Assembly (NCBI GenBank): GCA_963922455.1
Contig: CAWUIO010000006.1
Span: 36,020 to 100,019 of the forward strand
Source of the DNA: CAWUIO01 sp963922455
GTDB taxonomy: Bacteria; Bacteroidota; Bacteroidia; Cytophagales; Microscillaceae
Length of the DNA: 64,000 nucleotides
Reading direction: 5' to 3'
The notes below the pieces were generated by a model. That model was not told the origin of the DNA, made no database searches, and saw only the letters and a list, made by a program, of their open reading frames with translations. This document shows, piece after piece, positions 27,224-36,253 of the stretch (positions within the stretch are counted from its first letter, which is position 1; each line of letters begins with the position of its first letter). A program made the position numbers and the translations under genes.

Positions 27224-27667
27224 ATGAAAAAAGAACTGCGTAATAATTCGGGCTTTATGTATTATACCTTAGAGTACAAACCCGAACAAGAATTAATTAT
27301 TTCAGCTTGGTATGGCGAAGATCTCAGCCTAAAAGAAATTCAAGAAGCCTGCACTTTAGCGCTTGACTTAATACAGGCGCATCAAATCCCACTTATTTTG
27401 AATGATAATAGCCAACTCACAGGAACCTGGGACAACGCAAATGATTGGATTAATGACTATTGGATGCCCGAGGCTATCAAAGGAGGCTTAAAACGCTTTG
27501 CCCACGTTTTGTCACCAGAGTTTTATGCGCAATTATCGGCCGAACTCATGGAGGATGACAATCAGAGCATCGCCGCCGATTTTGAACTTGTCATCTTTGA
27601 GGAGGTACAGGAAGCTGAGAATTGGCTGCTAAGTTATCAAGGAAAAGCGGCAGAAAAGCTCTCTTAG
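27224..27667 (+). CDS. SpoIIAA-like (STAS-type) protein, first tandem copy
   Basis: 147 residues with the alternating strand/helix pattern of SpoIIAA-like proteins: YTLEYKPEQELIISAWYG, LILNDNSQLTGTWDNANDWI, GLKRFAHVLSPEFYAQLSAEL, and an ending FEEVQEAENWLLSY. It is about 60% identical by eye to the next gene, so the two are a recent tandem duplication. The family is small and cytoplasmic; the function in Bacteroidota is unknown and possibly lipid- or partner-binding. No signal peptide. Confidence 0.75.
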   Translation: MKKELRNNSGFMYYTLEYKPEQELIISAWYGEDLSLKEIQEACTLALDLIQAHQIPLILNDNSQLTGTWDNANDWINDYWMPEAIKGGLKRFAHVLSPEFYAQLSAELMEDDNQSIAADFELVIFEEVQEAENWLLSYQGKAAEKLS

Positions 27668-27724
27668 ACCATATTAACCTTCTTAGAAAAAAAAACCCAA
27701 AATTCCTTCTCAAACTTAGCAAGT

Positions 27725-28162
27725 ATGACAAAAGAACTCTATAAGCAAACGGGCTCAGTGTATTATACCTTGGAGTTTAAACCCGAACAAGAACTAATTG
27801 CTGCCGCTTGGTATGGCGAGCACCTGAGTGCCGATGAAATCAAAAAAGCCTGTATGCTTTCCTTGGATCTTATCAGAAGTCAACAAATCAGCCTCTTCAT
27901 CAACGACAATCGCAAGCTAGAAGGGACTTGGGACAATGCAGAGGAATGGATTACGACCTACTGGATACCCGAAGCCCAAAAAGCAGGGCTTAAACGCTTT
28001 GCCCACGTGATTGCCCAAGAATTTTACGCCAAGCTTACCGCCGAATTGATTGATGACGATAATCCATCTTTTTCCCAAGATTATCAATTTCGGATTTTTG
28101 AAGATTACGAGAAAGCCCTGTCTTGGCTGGAGCGGTATCACGAGGAGAAGCTCACTGAATAA
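27725..28162 (+). CDS. SpoIIAA-like (STAS-type) protein, second tandem copy
   Basis: 145 residues, a paralogue of the gene 57 bp upstream and in the same direction. Conserved positions include YYTLEFKPEQELI, AAWYGEHLS, FINDNRKLEGTWDNAEEWI and GLKRFAHVIAQEFYAKLTAEL. The differences cluster at the ends. The pair may form a heterodimer; this is inference from duplication alone. Confidence 0.75.
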   Translation: MTKELYKQTGSVYYTLEFKPEQELIAAAWYGEHLSADEIKKACMLSLDLIRSQQISLFINDNRKLEGTWDNAEEWITTYWIPEAQKAGLKRFAHVIAQEFYAKLTAELIDDDNPSFSQDYQFRIFEDYEKALSWLERYHEEKLTE

Positions 28163-28299
28163 AATTTTAATTCTTTGCCCCCATATACAGTATAGGTATG
28201 GAGAAGAATTGGAAACGATAAAATTAGCCCCCAAGCCTGTTTAAACAATCGTTTTCAACTCAAAGCCCCGGTCCTTTCTAAACGCGCCCTTCTTTCTTT

Positions 28300-28431
28300 G
28301 GCTTAGGGATGGAGCGGCATGTTTGAGCTCGTAGGGGCCTGTGGGGAAAGGCAGCGAGTAGCGAGAGCCCGGCCCGCGCTGGCACTATTTGTACTAAGCT
28401 AATACAAAAGGTACGGGCGCGGGCAAGCCCC
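28300..28431 (-). repeat. 130-bp structured repeat element, copy 6 (sense after the gene at 28449)
   Basis: On the minus strand it begins 18 nt after the stop of the 1235-residue gene. It has the GCCCGCGCC/GCGCGGGC stem, the block GGGCTCTCGCTACTCGC and the end CTCCATCCCTAAGCC. The loop is unique, with a small internal palindrome around TTGTATTAGCTTAGTACAA. Confidence 0.88.
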
Positions 28432-28448
28432 AAATCTTTATCCTCTAT

Positions 28449-31400
28449 TTAAAACAAGAAGCCAAAACGGATTAGGATGATATTATCGTCATCCGAAGTG
28501 GTATAGGTCGCGGTGATACTTAAGGCATCGGCAGGAGTCAGCCAAATCCCTCCCCCATACCCTTGGTGGATTTTACTGGAGGTTTCGCCATTTTGCCAGA
28601 CCCGGCCCCAATCATAAACGCCCATCAAGCCAACAAAACCGTTAAAAAAGAAGGTACGTAGTTTAAATAAACGAATGCGCAGGTCATTATTTTGGTAGAA
28701 ACTACTTCGTCCTGAGAAGCGATCGTTACGATACCCCCTCAAATTACTACGGGCTCCCAAGGTATGGGCTTGGAAAAACTGGAAGTCGCCAAAATTGTGC
28801 CCCCCTCCAACCCGGCTCGCCAAGACAGCGCCCTGACTAAAAGGTAGGTAAAAGGAAAAGTTACCGGTAAACTGAGCAAAATCGATGGGCAGCTCATCTG
28901 AGTCTTGGGTATTTCGAGAGTACCTACCCTCCAATTGTAACAAGACCCCCCGACTAGGAAAGAGGAGGCTATTCCGCGTATCCAATTGATAATTGAGGGC
29001 GACACCCCCAAAATTGAAGCGTTTCCCTGGGATGTCTGCGGGGATTTCACCTGCGCGGCTGGCCTCACCCACAGAGCGGTCTACATTATCCTCACTGAGT
29101 ACCTTGACCGATTGATAAAAACCGGCCAAACTTAGAAATGTACGGTCGTTTACCCAAACTTTGCGTATAGCGGGCTGAAACAAAAATTGGTTGTACCGGA
29201 TTCGGTAAAAAGTAAGCCCTCGCTCATCTACCTCATTGACGGTTTCATTTCCGAGACCAAAAAAGTTACGAACATAGTTTGGGGCACGAATATGGGCATC
29301 GAGCACCAAGTCAAAAGGCCCCAAAAACCCCGTAAACTCGCCTCGGTAGTCAAAGTTGAAAGAATTGCTAGAGAAGGCTATATTTCCCTTCACGGATTGC
29401 CGGGTATGATAGGGTTCTTTGCGAAAGGCGTGGGTCGTACTGGTGATCCCCCCACCTATGAAGAGGCCATCATCCGGGTTGAAACCAAAGAAAAACAAGG
29501 GGCCGAGGTAGTTATATTTAAAGGCGTAGCGGTCATAACGATTGATTCCTTTTTGGTTTTTCACCTGAAGACGGGTATCGGCTTCGGCGTTTACCTCCAT
29601 CCCTTTGGGCTTGTCATAGACAATCGTTTTTCGGCTCAGTCCCTTTACTTTAGACTCATTGCTTACTTTATCATCGCCCCCGCCGCCAATAATACGAATG
29701 CGGGGCCCTTTGTTTACCTCCCCACTTAGTTTAAACTCATCGTCTCCTTTAAGGCCATAGAGACGAATTTCACGAGTTTCGTCCCGTTTGAAAGTGCGTT
29801 CGTAAATCAGCCCACGTATTTCCCGGGATTTTTTCTTCACTTTAAATATTTTAACCCGGGTTTCCTCATTATTGAGCCGCTCTACCGTAAAGAGCTCATG
29901 CTTATTACTCCCCAGCACATTTACTTTTTTAGAGATAAAGCGATAATATTCTTCGGCATATCGGGATAAGTCTTCCCTTCTTTGCTGCAACTTTTCCCGA
30001 ATGACGGGATTTTCATATTTGGCTACAGGGTCGGGTACTCTGCTCAATGCCTCATCGATGACTTCATCGTTCAGGTTTTGTTTCAGGGTATCGGCCAGCG
30101 CCAACCAATCTTGCAAGTCGGGCTCCGTCATAAAGTAGCGATCGAAGTAGCGGGCATTTTGGTTTAAGCCCCCCACGTCGCGGAGTTTTTTCCAAAAGCC
30201 CTGAAATTTAGGTATCCCCCAGCGATGGGAGGCTAGGCGAACCAATTTCCCATCCGATCGCCAGTAGGCCTGGTCCCGGTCACGGGGTATAGGGCGGTAG
30301 ATCCGTAATCCATTTTCTTTATAATCTCCCCAGCGCCATTGGTCATCGTGACGGTCCCAATCGCCTACCCATATATCAAAGAGCCGGTGCCGCACTACCG
30401 AAAGTTGGTCTACTTGGTTATCATTGTCTTTGGTCAGATTTTTAATTACCGTTGGCGTACCATCAATATCTTTGGGATTTCCAAAAAAGTCGGCATCACT
30501 CCAATCGGCATCGGGCCGCTCTTCAAAAAGATAAATATCTCCTCCCAAGGTGTATTGGTACTTGCCTAAACGGGGGTCGGTAGGCAAGTAAACATAGCGG
30601 GGATTGGTATGGTTTATGCCGACGGCATCGGCCAGGGGAGGCAAGGTAAGGGCTCCATAGGGGTGGGCCGAAGAAGTCTGGTCTTGTACGATATCGGCCA
30701 GGAAAGTTCCTTTAAACGCATCCCCTAGGGCTTTTTCGGCTTGTTTATCTACCGAGCGGAGTACGTATTGTTTTCCATTGGCAGCTTGGAGCCTTAGCGA
30801 GTTGGTAGCTTGCCCTCCCCCTCGCTTGATCACTTCCAGTCCGCCTTTTTCTGTGGCCATATTGAGGTAAGGAAATTCTACCTCTTCGGCCCACTCGTTT
30901 CGGTAGTTTTTTCCAAAAAACAATTTTTTGAAGCCCGATGCTTTTTTATAATCCGGGTTGATCGGGAGCACTTTTATACTATCAGAATAATCGATAGAAG
31001 TAATCAGCTCGGTTTTTTCTTGCGGTTTGGGAACCTGTTGAAAGAGCTTTTGGCGATACACCACTCGGACGCTTTCTCCTTCTTGGGCCCAAAACTCCGT
31101 CCACACTTCCCCGTTATCGTAGATATTGATGCGGGCATATCCGGGGTAGTTGGAAGCAAATTCGGTCTTGGGCTTGTTTCGGATATATTTTTTAGGCCCC
31201 AAACTTCCGCTCAGTATTTGGTGGGTGGAATCCACTTTACGGTATTCCATGCTGTGTTCGTGGGAAGTGGCATAAATCAAGTTGGGGTGGCCTTTAAAAA
31301 TCTGCTTTAAATTATTGACCAATTGCTTGTAGCGTACATTCGCCCGGTCTTGGTTGCCTCCAATAAGTTTGCGATAAAAAACATAGGCCGATCCTAAACC

Positions 31401-32156
31401 GGGTAAAGGAAGCCAGACATTTTTATCGCCTCCCGGAAACAAATGATCACTTGCCGGGAAATGCCCACCCAAACGCCCAGCACTGGCCAATGGGTGATGA
31501 CCGGCAACAATCACTTTTTTGTTGGGATGGCGAAAGACCGCATCTTCTACCAATAGTAAAAAGTCATAATCTCCTTTGGCCTCACAGGGCGACTCGGGTC
31601 CTCGGGGTTTGTCCCACTGATGCATCCACCACTGTGTATCAAGTACCAAGAGTACCACATCCTCGGCAAGCTCAATTTCCACGGGGCCTGGGCAGCCCCC
31701 ATCGGGCAAAAACACATTTTCTTGTTGGAAGAAATCTTCCAGGAAAGTCTCCTGGCTTAGGAGCGACCCTTGCCCTTTTCTTTGTCCGTTATCCCAATCA
31801 CGATTTCCCGGAATAAAAACCAAACGCCCCGGATATTCTTTTAAAAACCCCAGGTTTTGCTCTACCATCCTGGCTTCTCGACTAGTGGTATCGGCCAAAC
31901 TCCGCGGATAAAACTGATTGCCTAGGGATAGCACAGTAGAGGCTTTGCCTGCCTGAGAAATTTGTTCTTGTAAATGCTTCCATATGGCGGTTTGGGCACC
32001 TTTTTGAGGAAGGTTGCCCCACAGAAAGATAGCGTGTGCCGGAGAGGCACTATTTTCTTGAATAGCTTGAGCAGGTGATTGTTGGTATACGTGTTTATAA
32101 CTAGTACAATGACTCAGAAATACGAGTAGTCCGAGGAAATAAGCTATTTTCTTCAT
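28449..32156 (-). CDS. Three-part outer-membrane protein: degenerate metallophosphatase, kinase-like middle, BamA-like barrel
   Basis: 1235 residues. A lipobox-like signal (FLSHC) is followed by a calcineurin-type phosphatase fold (about 40-360) with GHHPLAS and SHEHSMEY. However, the metal motifs read GN at 47-48, LGNQ at 78-81 and GNRDW at 117-121 where this Bacteroidota family normally has GD, LGDN and GNHDW. The middle (about 430-700) contains YVLRSVDK and WVGDWDRHDDQW plus PRDRDQAY, which recall HipA/FAM20-type kinase catalytic motifs. From about 885 to the end there is an outer-membrane barrel of the surface-antigen (BamA/TamA) type, with GGGHNFGDFQFF and a terminal Phe. Probably surface- or periplasm-facing domains anchored by the barrel. 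Substrate unknown. Confidence 0.8.
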   Translation of the reverse strand: MKKIAYFLGLLVFLSHCTSYKHVYQQSPAQAIQENSASPAHAIFLWGNLPQKGAQTAIWKHLQEQISQAGKASTVLSLGNQFYPRSLADTTSREARMVEQNLGFLKEYPGRLVFIPGNRDWDNGQRKGQGSLLSQETFLEDFFQQENVFLPDGGCPGPVEIELAEDVVLLVLDTQWWMHQWDKPRGPESPCEAKGDYDFLLLVEDAVFRHPNKKVIVAGHHPLASAGRLGGHFPASDHLFPGGDKNVWLPLPGLGSAYVFYRKLIGGNQDRANVRYKQLVNNLKQIFKGHPNLIYATSHEHSMEYRKVDSTHQILSGSLGPKKYIRNKPKTEFASNYPGYARINIYDNGEVWTEFWAQEGESVRVVYRQKLFQQVPKPQEKTELITSIDYSDSIKVLPINPDYKKASGFKKLFFGKNYRNEWAEEVEFPYLNMATEKGGLEVIKRGGGQATNSLRLQAANGKQYVLRSVDKQAEKALGDAFKGTFLADIVQDQTSSAHPYGALTLPPLADAVGINHTNPRYVYLPTDPRLGKYQYTLGGDIYLFEERPDADWSDADFFGNPKDIDGTPTVIKNLTKDNDNQVDQLSVVRHRLFDIWVGDWDRHDDQWRWGDYKENGLRIYRPIPRDRDQAYWRSDGKLVRLASHRWGIPKFQGFWKKLRDVGGLNQNARYFDRYFMTEPDLQDWLALADTLKQNLNDEVIDEALSRVPDPVAKYENPVIREKLQQRREDLSRYAEEYYRFISKKVNVLGSNKHELFTVERLNNEETRVKIFKVKKKSREIRGLIYERTFKRDETREIRLYGLKGDDEFKLSGEVNKGPRIRIIGGGGDDKVSNESKVKGLSRKTIVYDKPKGMEVNAEADTRLQVKNQKGINRYDRYAFKYNYLGPLFFFGFNPDDGLFIGGGITSTTHAFRKEPYHTRQSVKGNIAFSSNSFNFDYRGEFTGFLGPFDLVLDAHIRAPNYVRNFFGLGNETVNEVDERGLTFYRIRYNQFLFQPAIRKVWVNDRTFLSLAGFYQSVKVLSEDNVDRSVGEASRAGEIPADIPGKRFNFGGVALNYQLDTRNSLLFPSRGVLLQLEGRYSRNTQDSDELPIDFAQFTGNFSFYLPFSQGAVLASRVGGGHNFGDFQFFQAHTLGARSNLRGYRNDRFSGRSSFYQNNDLRIRLFKLRTFFFNGFVGLMGVYDWGRVWQNGETSSKIHQGYGGGIWLTPADALSITATYTTSDDDNIILIRFGFLF

Positions 32157-32510
32157 GATATGCGTTAAGAGAGTTTAAGCTAAGTTGAGGATTTTTATTG
32201 AATTTAAATGTATCCTAATTAACCTTGTTTTTGCAAGGAAACATGTAAAAAAAACGTTGCTCTTCTTAGCCAATACGGGCGCTCAGGCCCCTATTTTTTT
32301 AATAAAAATTCATGTATTCCACCTCGGCAATCCCAGAAATGTTTGTATTTCTCATACAATATGCTGGAAATGAAGATGTAAAAACCAATTTATCAAGCAT
32401 TTTGCAAAATATTATTGAATAAGTCTAAGTGCTAAAAAAATAGCCCTTGTCTGTACACTATCTTGAATAGTCTCAATAGGGGGGCTTTAAGCCGTAAAAA
32501 ATAATCATAA
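32157..32510. other. Gene-free upstream region
   Basis: 354 bp of AT-rich sequence upstream of the 1235-residue gene; its promoter should lie here. One 62-codon frame (32185-32373) has no convincing features. No RNA gene is recognised. Confidence 0.4.
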
Positions 32511-32639
32511 GGGGCTTCCCCGCGCTAGAAAGATTGGCGTATACAGGCTATTGGGTTGTGGCGCGGGTCGGGCTCTCACTACTCGCCGGCCAGCCCACAG
32601 GCAGCGGCGGGCTCAAACAGGCCGTTCCATCCCTAAGCC
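32511..32639 (+). repeat. 130-bp structured repeat element, copy 7 (antisense exception)
   Basis: GGGGCTTCCCCGCGC, a 35-nt unique loop, GCGCGGGTCGGGCT, CTCACTACTCGC, and the end CCATCCCTAAGCC. Unlike most copies it is antisense to the nearest gene end (the SPFH gene, whose own terminator lies between) and does not follow a stop codon. Confidence 0.88.
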
Positions 32640-32647
32640 TGGGTTAT

Positions 32648-32690
32648 GAAAAAAGAAAAGGCCCCACATATTACTTAGGTGAAGCCTTTC
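32648..32690 (-). terminator. Rho-independent terminator of the SPFH gene
   Basis: On the minus strand AAAGGCTTCAC pairs with GTGGGGCCTTT (11 bp with two G-U pairs) and is followed by TTCTTTTTTC. It lies directly after the stop at 32697. Confidence 0.75.
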
Positions 32691-32696
32691 ATCGAT

Positions 32697-33530
32697 CTAA
32701 TTTTGCCCTAAGATTAGGGGAAGCCCGTCCTTGCCCGACCCGACTACAATTACTTTGGCATTGCCCGATTTTGCCAAATCCAAAGTCGCTTGGATTCCTT
32801 TTTCGCGTAAAATATTGTCGGTAAGGCTTTCGCTGATAATTCGGTTGGCGGCCGCCTTCCCTTCGGCCTGGATTTTTTGGCGTTCGGCTTCTTTCTTCTC
32901 TTTCTTCAAACGGAACTCATAGGCTAAATCTTCTTGCTCTTGCTTGAGTTTGTTCTCAATGGCCGTTTTGATCGTAGGTGGCAGCAAAATGGATCGAATC
33001 AACACCTCATCCAAGGCCACATACTTCCGCTCGAGAAGTTTTAAAGTTTCCGCATTAATTTCCTGCTGGATACGGTCTCGCTTGGTTGAATAAATTTCCT
33101 CGGGGGTATAACGGCCAACCACTTTACGGGCCGAAGAACGAATACCCGGTATGACTACCCGGTTTAAGTAGTCGTCTCCCACTTCTGCGTGCAAAAAGCC
33201 TAGCTTGGCCACTTCGGGATGATATAAAAGGGTTACATCTAGTTTAATCTCCAAACCATTGGAAGAAAGCACCTCCATGGTCTCAGTCAGTTCTTGTTGG
33301 CGAACCTCATAACGGTACATGGTATTCCAGGGAGCAATGAAGTGCAAGCCTTCTCCATAGGGCCGCTCCTTCTGAATCCCTCCCCCAAATTGGCGGAATA
33401 AGACTCCACGGTATCCCCCCGGAATGCTTACGGTGATACTACTCCAAGAAATCAAAAGGATAAACAATAAGAAGAGAATAAAAAATATAGGACGAAATTT
33501 TCTGAGGTTAATTTCTACTTGTTGGCTCAT
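32697..33530 (-). CDS. SPFH/prohibitin-family membrane protein
   Basis: 277 residues: one N-terminal membrane helix (about 13-33), then a prohibitin-type Band 7 domain (VSIPGGYRGVLFRQFGGG, YGEGLHFIAPWNTMYRYEVR, VVGRYTPEEIYSTKRDRI). A long charged coiled coil follows (about 185-235), with a short C-terminal domain ending KVIVVGSGKDGLPLILGQN. Prohibitin-like proteins form large ring assemblies in the inner membrane and modulate proteases or lipid domains. It stands alone with its own terminator. Confidence 0.9.
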   Translation of the reverse strand: MSQQVEINLRKFRPIFFILFLLFILLISWSSITVSIPGGYRGVLFRQFGGGIQKERPYGEGLHFIAPWNTMYRYEVRQQELTETMEVLSSNGLEIKLDVTLLYHPEVAKLGFLHAEVGDDYLNRVVIPGIRSSARKVVGRYTPEEIYSTKRDRIQQEINAETLKLLERKYVALDEVLIRSILLPPTIKTAIENKLKQEQEDLAYEFRLKKEKKEAERQKIQAEGKAAANRIISESLTDNILREKGIQATLDLAKSGNAKVIVVGSGKDGLPLILGQN

Positions 33531-33593
33531 AACTATAATTTTTTTTGACTTAAACCGGAATATAAGCCAATTATGCCAAAAATCACAAAAAGC

Positions 33594-34502
33594 CTAGCGA
33601 TAGCTGAAGCGGGCCAAACGCGGTTTTTTCCCAGAGGCCTCAGTAGCGATAAACAAGTGGGCTTCCTCATCAAAACATATGGATTCGGCTTGAGGAAATA
33701 GGTCCTTGTCTAAATCTAGCAAGTGGACTATGGCCCCTTGATCATCTAGCACCAAGAGGCTTTGACTGGCACCCGAAAGAATATAAAAATTTCCATCTTT
33801 TGGGTTCCGGGCTATTCCCGAAGGCTTGAAGGTCTTAGCATCCGGATCTAGTTTACGCAGCTCCTCTTGCTTAATCGTAAAGCGGGTTTGGCTAAGTAAC
33901 TCTTCTTGCTGCAAAGAAAAGCGGTAGACTTCTTTGGCATTTGATCCAAGATCGGCATTGAAAGCATCTCCTTTGCCAGCAATCAATAATTCCTGTCTGG
34001 TTTTGTCAAATCCCAGTCCTTCGGTATCTTGCTCTTGGCCTAAAAAATTTTCAAACTTTTGGATTTGAGTGTCAAATTCTGCCAGTCCTTTTATCTGGTA
34101 TAAGTCCCCATCGCTGCGTAGGACATAAAGCACTGGGTCTACCCAAGCAATATCTTCATAATCTCCCGAACCAGCAAAAGGAAACTCAACCGTTATTCGT
34201 TCTTTTTTAAAGTTGTAAGCATAAATACGTCCCGTTTCGTCTTGAATACAGAGCAAGAGAGCTCCCTGCCAGTACGTAATGCCCGATATTTCTTTAAGTT
34301 TGGAGGGGAGGGTTTGTACCCAATCGGGTTTATCAAGTTGGTAAGGAAAAGGTGTAGACATATCTAAAGCTAGGGCTTGAGGAGAGTCAAATAAAACATT
34401 TACGTGACTGTGATTAAAGTTGTTTAAGCTTAACTTCGGCAAAAAAATGGAAATTAAGGTACTGAAGGCTACAGTCGTGAGAGGATATTTGAGATTTTGC
34501 AT
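33594..34502 (-). CDS. SdiA-regulated-type beta-propeller protein
   Basis: About 302 residues: an N-terminal hydrophobic signal or anchor (MQNLKYPLTTVAFSTLISIF), then a six-bladed propeller of the SdiA-regulated family (KEISGITYWQGALLLCIQDE, TEGLGFDKTRQELLIAGKG, PSGIARNPKDGNFYILSG, PQAESICFDEEAHLFIATEA). The role is unknown; related propellers bind metals or act as esterase or phytase-like enzymes. The longest frame begins with TTG at 34523; the ATG at 34502 is used. Divergent from the HD-PycTM gene. Confidence 0.82.
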   Translation of the reverse strand: MQNLKYPLTTVAFSTLISIFLPKLSLNNFNHSHVNVLFDSPQALALDMSTPFPYQLDKPDWVQTLPSKLKEISGITYWQGALLLCIQDETGRIYAYNFKKERITVEFPFAGSGDYEDIAWVDPVLYVLRSDGDLYQIKGLAEFDTQIQKFENFLGQEQDTEGLGFDKTRQELLIAGKGDAFNADLGSNAKEVYRFSLQQEELLSQTRFTIKQEELRKLDPDAKTFKPSGIARNPKDGNFYILSGASQSLLVLDDQGAIVHLLDLDKDLFPQAESICFDEEAHLFIATEASGKKPRLARFSYR

Positions 34503-34586
34503 TTGAGTTTGCTTGAATTTCAATAGATTTGCTAAGTTAGGAAATTAATAGTAACCGTTTTTAGGAAACAATTAACGAGGTTTTGT

Positions 34587-35819
34587 ATGGGTCAATACGA
34601 CGCTATCTTAAAAAAATCGGAAGAATTTGCCAGCAATATGCTCCACCAAAATATGGCGGAACATTTGCACTACCACAATTATGCCCATACTGCTTATGTT
34701 GTTGAAATTGCTCGTAAAATTGCCGAAGCTCAAGAGCTTTCGGAAGAAAAAAAAGAATTAGTCCAAATTGCCGCTTGGTTTCACGATCTGGGATATTCCG
34801 AAAAAAGCAATGGCCACGAGGCCATTAGCCAAGAGATTGCCCAAAAGTTTCTTCGGGAGCAAAAGTTGGCCGAGCCCGCCCTCCAAGAAATCTTATTGAG
34901 CATTGGGGCCACCAAAATCCCGCAGAGCCCTCAAAGCGAACTTTCTATGATTTTGTGTGATGCCGATTTGGCGCATTTGGCCGAAGAGGATTTTTTTGAC
35001 CGCTGTACCCCTCTCCGAGCTGAATGGGAAGCCGAACGGGGCAACCTCATGAGTGATACCGAGTGGCTAGAGATTAATCAGAACTTTATGGAAGGCCATA
35101 AGTACTTTACAGAATACGGTAAAGAGGCATTAAATCCCGCAATGAGAGAAAACTTGAGGCAAGTAGAAAAGAAATTGAAAAAGGTGACCAAAGACGAAGA
35201 TAAAGTCTTGATGGAGGACATGGACATCTCCCAAAAAAAGCTTAAAAAGCTTAGAAAAAAACTCGATAAAGTAGAAGGGCGCCCCGAAAGAGGGATTGAA
35301 ACGGTTTTCAGAACTACTTCGCGTAATCATCTGGATCTTAGCTCCATGGCCGATAGTAAGGCCAATATTATGATTTCGGTGAATACCATTATCATTTCGG
35401 TAGTGATTTCCTTACTTTTAAATAAGTTTAATACCCATCCCCACCTTATCTTTCCGACCCTGATTTTATTGCTTACCTGCTTGGTGACAATTGTTTTTGC
35501 CATTTTAGCTACTCGGCCCAATGTCTCCTCGGGCCTGTTTACCCGCGATGATATAGAAAACCGCCGAACAAACTTGCTCTTCTTTGGGAATTTCCACAAA
35601 ATGCGCCTGGAAGATTATGAGTGGGGCATGCAAGAAATGCTCAATGATGGGGACTATCTCTACCGTAGCTTGATCCGGGATATTTATTTCTTAGGGGCCG
35701 TTTTGGGTAAAAAGTACCGCATGTTACGTACTGCCTATACGATCTTCATGTTTGGCCTGGTGATTTCGGTACTGTCTTTTATCTTATCGGTCGTGATTTA
35801 CGAGATTCAATATAGCTAA
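34587..35819 (+). CDS. HD phosphohydrolase fused to a Pycsar effector-type transmembrane domain (DUF5706/PycTM)
   Basis: 410 residues. The N-terminal HD domain (about 25-140) has HNYAHTAYVV, WFHDLGYS and CDADLAHL, the expected metal ligands. A charged linker (about 185-245, rich in Lys/Asp) leads to a PycTM domain (from about 250): MADSKANIMISVNTIIIS, two central helices, RPNVSSGLFTRDD and a final helix near the C-terminus. PycTM is known as the membrane-disrupting effector of Pycsar anti-phage systems. The HD part could degrade a cyclic nucleotide, which is inference. No pyrimidine cyclase is adjacent, so it may serve signalling rather than defence. Monocistronic; the ATG start fits the HD domain. 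Confidence 0.85.
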   Translation: MGQYDAILKKSEEFASNMLHQNMAEHLHYHNYAHTAYVVEIARKIAEAQELSEEKKELVQIAAWFHDLGYSEKSNGHEAISQEIAQKFLREQKLAEPALQEILLSIGATKIPQSPQSELSMILCDADLAHLAEEDFFDRCTPLRAEWEAERGNLMSDTEWLEINQNFMEGHKYFTEYGKEALNPAMRENLRQVEKKLKKVTKDEDKVLMEDMDISQKKLKKLRKKLDKVEGRPERGIETVFRTTSRNHLDLSSMADSKANIMISVNTIIISVVISLLLNKFNTHPHLIFPTLILLLTCLVTIVFAILATRPNVSSGLFTRDDIENRRTNLLFFGNFHKMRLEDYEWGMQEMLNDGDYLYRSLIRDIYFLGAVLGKKYRMLRTAYTIFMFGLVISVLSFILSVVIYEIQYS

Positions 35820-35862
35820 GTCAATCATTTCTTTACCGCTCCGGCTTAGCATAAGAATCTAA

Positions 35863-36023
35863 GAAACTGTTTAAGTTTAGTTTTTGTCGGCGAAAAGGGT
35901 CAGTTTTGGGTTCTGATGAGATCAACAAGGAGCGCATAGCAGCGTTATGGGCGATAAATTTGATGAAATTAGGTTCCATAAATGGCCCTTTGCAGCCCAA
36001 CGCAATTAAATTTAAACAGTTTC
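35863..36023 (+). mobile_element. 161-bp MITE with GAAACTGTTTAA inverted ends, copy 1
   Basis: Terminal inverted repeats GAAACTGTTTAA and TTTAAACAGTTTC are flanked by a direct TAA (35860-35862 and 36024-36026), a 3-bp target duplication of TNA type. The inside is non-coding and about 80% identical to the copy at 45776-45947. No transposase is present, so it is non-autonomous. The TIR and TNA target recall IS5-superfamily elements. Confidence 0.8.
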
Positions 36024-36190
36024 TAAAACTTTTTTCTTGCTAGAATGGTGGCTAGACCTGGAAGTTTGCCGCGGTATTTTTACAGATATTTATAATGCCT
36101 TTCCTCAGGTTTAAACCTATAAAAGAAATTAGCCATGCCCGACAGATGCAATCTCAAAACATTTGCGACCGAATTGCTTCGGAGTACGAT

Positions 36191-36233
36191 GGCTGAGGGA
36201 TGGAGCTCAAACAGGCCGCTCTATCCCTCAGCC
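36191..36233. repeat. 43-bp collapsed form of the 130-bp element (hairpin)
   Basis: GGCTGAGGGATGGAG pairs with CTCTATCCCTCAGCC around the internal block CTCAAACAGGCCG. These are the element's 3'-end sequence and its own inverse. It could result from recombination between inverted copies that removed the rest. Confidence 0.7.
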
Positions 36234-36253
36234 AAATACGAAGTACGGCTACT

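Noticed and set aside
29187..31310. Plus-strand frames inside the 1235-residue gene (for example 29187-29729 and 30810-31310)
   Set aside because: Antisense shadows of a continuous, domain-rich minus-strand gene.
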